Shown in pieces: positions 60,772 through 64,000 of a stretch of DNA of 64,000 bases. The DNA comes from Pisaster brevispinus (taxonomy: Eukaryota > Echinodermata > Asteroidea > Forcipulatida > Asteriidae), in assembly GCA_023634235.1 (NCBI GenBank), contig JAMKCF010000002.1:9571591-9635590 (forward strand), in the 5' to 3' direction. Under the pieces are notes generated by a model, which was not told the DNA's origin, ran no database searches, and saw only the letters and a program-made list of their open reading frames with translations. Position 1 is the stretch's first letter, and each line of letters opens with the position of its first letter. The translations under genes and the position numbers were made by a program.

Positions 60772-61290
60772 CTCAAGTTAATTGCCAGTCATGCAATAAT
60801 GCAAATTAACCTTAAAGGGACACGTTGACTTTCGATTGGGCACTTTGGACTATAAAAGCATTTGTTATGAAATGAATATGGTTTGAATAATGTTTTAAAA
60901 GTAGAATATAATGATTCACAGAAATATCCCTCGAAACTGATTGGTTTTCCTTTTACTTTGTGAACAAACATGGTCAGCCATTTTGTGGAGTAAATAATTT
61001 GGTTAGTTACAAAAAGCTTGTTCACAAAGTGAAAGGAAAACCACACAATTTCAAGGTATACTTGTGTGGGTCATTATATTCTACTTTTAAATAACCTTTA
61101 CAACCATCTTCATTTAATAACAAACACTTATTATGGTCAAAAGCACCCAGTCCGAAGACAAGACCAACAAAAGTAAATTGCCAGTCACACAATAATGCAA
61201 GTTAAACTTTAACTCAAGTTACTTTCCAGTCATGCAACAATGCAAGTTAAACTTAACTAACTAAAGTTAATTGCAAGTCATGCAATATCA
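60772..61290. repeat. ~42-bp repeat array (four copies) interrupted by a MITE
   Basis: AACTCAAGTTAATTGCCAGT + CATGCAATAATGCAA occurs at about 60772, 61175, 61211 and 61262 with small changes. The first copy is separated from the others by the MITE at 60812-61172. Confidence 0.8.
60812..61172. mobile_element. 360-bp palindromic MITE (TTAAAGGGACACG)
   Basis: The left half (TTAAAGGGACACGTTGACTT ... TTTTAAAAGTAGAATATAAT ... GGTTTTCCTTTTACTTTGTG) is mirrored by the right half (CACAAAGTGAAAGGAAAACC ... ATTATATTCTACTTTTAAAT). The GTCAGCCATTTTGTGGAG centre is AT-rich. From memory this family is common in sea stars and related echinoderms. Confidence 0.85.
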
Positions 61291-61940
61291 CATGTGTCGT
61301 AGTTTCCTCTAATAATCTGTGTTCCTTTTCACTGAAATATACTCAAATTTTGTCTTGCATCATAACCCAAGTAATGAAGGATTATGAAGGTTAACGTAGA
61401 GGTTATCTTTAGTTTAAAGTTTCCTAACTTAATTTAACTTCACGGTTTACTACTTGATAACTTAATTTAATTGACATTGATGTTAGCTGACACCTGTTGC
61501 TCAAGCCTAGTATGCATAATGCCTCTGTGTTGAAGACAGGTGCATTTTGACTTCTCGAGGGATATAAAACGCACTGCTTTAATCTCCCTTCTGTTGCTAA
61601 GATGAATAGCCATGAAACTGCTTTGAGCTTCCAAGAAAAACTGCAACCACTTAAAAATCAACCTGAGATTTAAATTATATTGATTTTTTGCCCCAACGGA
61701 TTTGTAGTCTCCAGATGTACCCCAGGCTCGAAGAAAAACAAATTCACTTTCCGAAGATCGACTCCAGAACGGAAACCATTTAAAGAAAATTCGCTAGAGG
61801 CCAGGATGACAAATTGCTTTTTAAAATGTATCTGGACGGTCGCATCAGAGAATTCCAGCTGTACCCAGCAGGGTGGATCTTATCTATGCGAAAAGACTTG
61901 GCTAGTTGTGGGCTGTGAATTAAATGATCATTTATGATAT

Positions 61941-62178
61941 GGGCCCAATTTCATAGAGCTGCTTATCCTCTGATTTTGTGCTTACTGTGCGAGTTTCCAT
62001 TTTAGAGTGCTGCAAACGGCATGCTAACCTTCCGGTGCTTACTGTATGAAAATGAATGACATAACAATGCAAATCCATGGTGTACGCGCAAGCTAGCTGC
62101 CTCATTTTCTTGCCAACCTGTGAAATACGCTTACGCTTAAGCAACATTTCCTGCTTTAGTAAGCATGAAATTGGGCCA
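61941..62178. mobile_element. GGGCCCAATTTCAT-type MITE, complete
   Basis: Near-perfect inverted ends (GGGCCCAATTTCAT / ATGAAATTGGGCC) and internal GTGCTTACTGTGCG / AGTAAGC blocks. At about 238 bp it is the longest copy of the family here. Confidence 0.8.
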
Positions 62179-62542
62179 TAGTGGCTCCATTGAATACTCC
62201 TGATGTTCTTCGCTTAAAGTGAAACAGACTCTATGTTATAGATCCTTATCAATCAGATGTCATTCACACTCCCTGTATTGACTCCTTAAACAACCTGGAC
62301 AAAGTGCACCTCCACAAATGGCGGACAGGATACGCATGTGTAACTGGCACTGCATCATGAAATGGATCAATTAAAAAAAAAGGGCCAGACTACTTTTCTG
62401 TTCCAGCTTCAGTTTAAGTTATATTGTTTTTATGGAAGAAAAAACAAAATGGCTACTCCTTGATTAAGGTCCATACAATCATCGCAGAAACAGACTACCA
62501 GCTAAAAACATATACAACTTAGTCTCCAGAATTGTTTGTGTT

Positions 62543-62700
62543 TTACCCATACACCGATGTGTGTTGAGCACTGTATACTCAGTACTTTTGAAAGAGTCCC
62601 ATTGAAAAAAAACACAGGTATATTACTCAGGTGGGATTTGAACCCGCAACCATTCTAGACCACCAAGATTGCCCGGTAGCTAGAGATCAGTTCGATTCCA
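62543..62700 (-). mobile_element. tRNA-derived SINE (TAGCCTGTGGATT-related)
   Basis: On the minus strand: GGTGGTCTAGAATGGTTGCG, box-B-like GGGTTCAAATCCCACCTGAG and a TGAGTATACAGTGCTCAACA...TGGGTAA tail. It is not a tRNA gene: no acceptor stem closes. Confidence 0.65.
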
Positions 62701-62903
62701 AATCATACAACAAATTATATTTTACATGTATGTACCTGATGCAAATTTAACAGCTACATGTATTACGTCAATCACATTGTTGCGAATGGCACTAATACTA
62801 TTTTGCTTTAATAGCGAACAATTATGCTTAGCAATACTGTCATGCTTTGGTCATTGTCAGAAAGCTGTTCACCAAGTTAAAAAAAAAATACATAGAAACT
62901 TAC

Positions 62904-63179
62904 GAAGACAGAGGTCGTGTCATACTGTGGAGCCACATACATCGCGTATTCGCTTATCTCCTGGAACTGCGGAAACACCAGGCTGTACTTGAAGCGGTCA
63001 AACTCAAGCTCAAGACAAGGGGCGTCTTTGTTGGGATTCGAACCCGTCTGGCCGAACGGGTTGAGAAGCTCATCATGCCCCTGAGGGAGGGGCCAGAGGT
63101 AGAGGCGGAGATTGCCAGCTTGGAGGCGGTTGGTGTAATCAAAGAGGTTGACGTTACCCCACGCTATGCAACATCCACC
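62904..63179 (-). CDS. PIK3CA: PIK3CA-like exon: C2 domain (first coding exon in window)
   Basis: 92 codons, phase 0 at both ends. GGCCIAWGNVNLFDYTNRL is followed by LWPLPQGHDELLNPFGQTGS, NPNKDAPCLELEFD and a tail ending APQYDTTSVF. AWGN(I/V)NLFDY and GSNPNK are C2-domain signatures of class I p110. The Cys before IAW corresponds to human C420. Acceptor tttcag|, donor |gtaagt. The plus-strand ORF overlapping it is antisense. Confidence 0.97.
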
Positions 63180-64000
63180 CTGAAAACCAAGTCGAAGAAA
63201 ACAAAATAACAATGTCATTAAGCTAACACAACATTTTCTATTTGAACTTTCTAAGGAATCCTTAGCGTTCTTAATTAATGTGGCCTGTTGGCCAGAAGAA
63301 ACCTGTCTGGTGTTGACAAAGTGAAAGTTGGATTTATTTTAACAGATTTGCTCTGAATGAAGCTGGAAGTTTTTCTAGGCATAAACGACATTATAACACC
63401 CTTACAAAGATTCCACCATTTGATTGGTTTAGAGCACGTCACATGATACATGTATGTCTTATTTTTACTAGAAATCGGCGTAAGCAGCTTCACCTTGAGA
63501 AAAAAGAATGCGCCGAGGATCAGCCCGGAGTTTTTACCCTAGCACTTAAAGCAGTCAATATTTGTATACTACTCTACATATGTATGTTTTCTAAGTTCAC
63601 CATCAATAACAGATCCACCCAACCCTCTTGTACACACCTATATGTACCACAGACTACCACAAAGTGCCATACCGTCTAGGCTAGCATTGGGTACATTGTT
63701 TTTTTCTGTTTGTACAGCTGGTATTATGTGGCAACCCTATGGCTTGTGTGCTGTGGACTTAGTCTCCACAGTCTCTTGTGGTATTTTGTGGAAAGAGCCA
63801 ATTGGGCAGGAGAGTGCACTGACAGTGTTAGGGTTAAGCCCATTTCACACGAGAGCTTTTTATCCAACATATTTTGCGATTTTTCGCAACCAGGATAAAA
63901 AATAGCAAAAGCCACTTGTGTGAAAGCTATCCTAGTTACAAAATAGCAAAAGATCCTGACTAAATATAACCGCGATCGAGACCTACTACAAAAAATCGCA
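63180..64000 (-). other. PIK3CA intron (partial), nothing firm recognised
   Basis: Intronic DNA running off the window. The last ~130 bp (CATTTCACACGAGAGC, GCGATTTTTCGCAACCAGGA) looks like the edge of a dispersed repeat but has no partner in this window. Confidence 0.4.

Larger units (their letters stand above)
60682..62903 (-). other. PIK3CA intron with repeats
   Basis: A 2.2 kb intron containing an array of ~42-bp repeats split by a 360-bp MITE (60772-61290), a GGGCCCAATTTCAT MITE (61941-62178) and a tRNA-derived SINE (62543-62700). Confidence 0.7.

Noticed and set aside
62631..62700. tRNA gene suggested by a GGGTTCAAATCCCACC box B
   Set aside because: No acceptor or anticodon stem closes and the same sequence recurs as a SINE. 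The other box-B matches (32230, 32938, 46170, 59870) were rejected for the same reason.
62847..63209. 120-codon plus-strand ORF
   Set aside because: It is the antisense of the C2-domain exon of the PI3K gene, which explains the open frame.
63443..63679. Plus-strand ORF preceded by an AG (TTTTACTAG) as an exon of another gene
   Set aside because: No recognisable family and on the opposite strand inside a PI3K intron. Not enough support.

Overview
The window looks like nuclear DNA from an invertebrate deuterostome. It is AT-rich, has small exons with canonical GT/AG splice sites separated by introns of 0.4 to more than 13 kb, and carries dense short dispersed repeats (tRNA-derived SINEs ending in ATT/AAT tails, palindromic MITE-like elements). 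From memory the repeat families resemble those of echinoderms, with a sea star as the best guess. That assignment is inference. No bacterial, organellar or viral gene organisation is present.

Two protein-coding genes can be supported, both on the minus strand and both running off the window. (1) Positions 1-22574 hold the 5' end of an Eph-family receptor tyrosine kinase gene. Exon 1 (22493-22574) encodes the start and a signal peptide. Exon 2 (8869-8951) encodes the first strand of the ephrin-binding domain. They are separated by a 13.5 kb intron, and all later exons lie beyond the left edge. (2) Positions 47858-63179 hold the last twelve coding exons of a class I PI3-kinase catalytic subunit most like p110-alpha (PIK3CA). 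These cover part of the C2 domain, the helical domain and the whole kinase domain. All twelve exons join in one frame, giving 639 codons plus a stop. The N-terminal part (p85-binding and Ras-binding domains) lies beyond the right edge.

The 25 kb between them (about 22.6-47.8 kb) shows no supportable gene. It contains repeat nests, a decayed non-LTR retrotransposon reverse-transcriptase fragment (44.66-45.19 kb), several MITEs, diverged segmental duplications, AT-rich low-complexity DNA and four CTCF-like motifs.

The most interesting items are: decayed tandem copies of the 3' end of a PIK3CA exon, including its splice-donor side, in the following intron (57.95-58.6 kb); a nested minisatellite with palindromic 17-bp units in another PIK3CA intron (49.84-50.35 kb); two MITE insertions tied to later or flanking tandem duplications; an overlapping upstream ORF at the Eph start codon; and the CTCF-like sites between the genes. 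I did not find a wholly new biological system.
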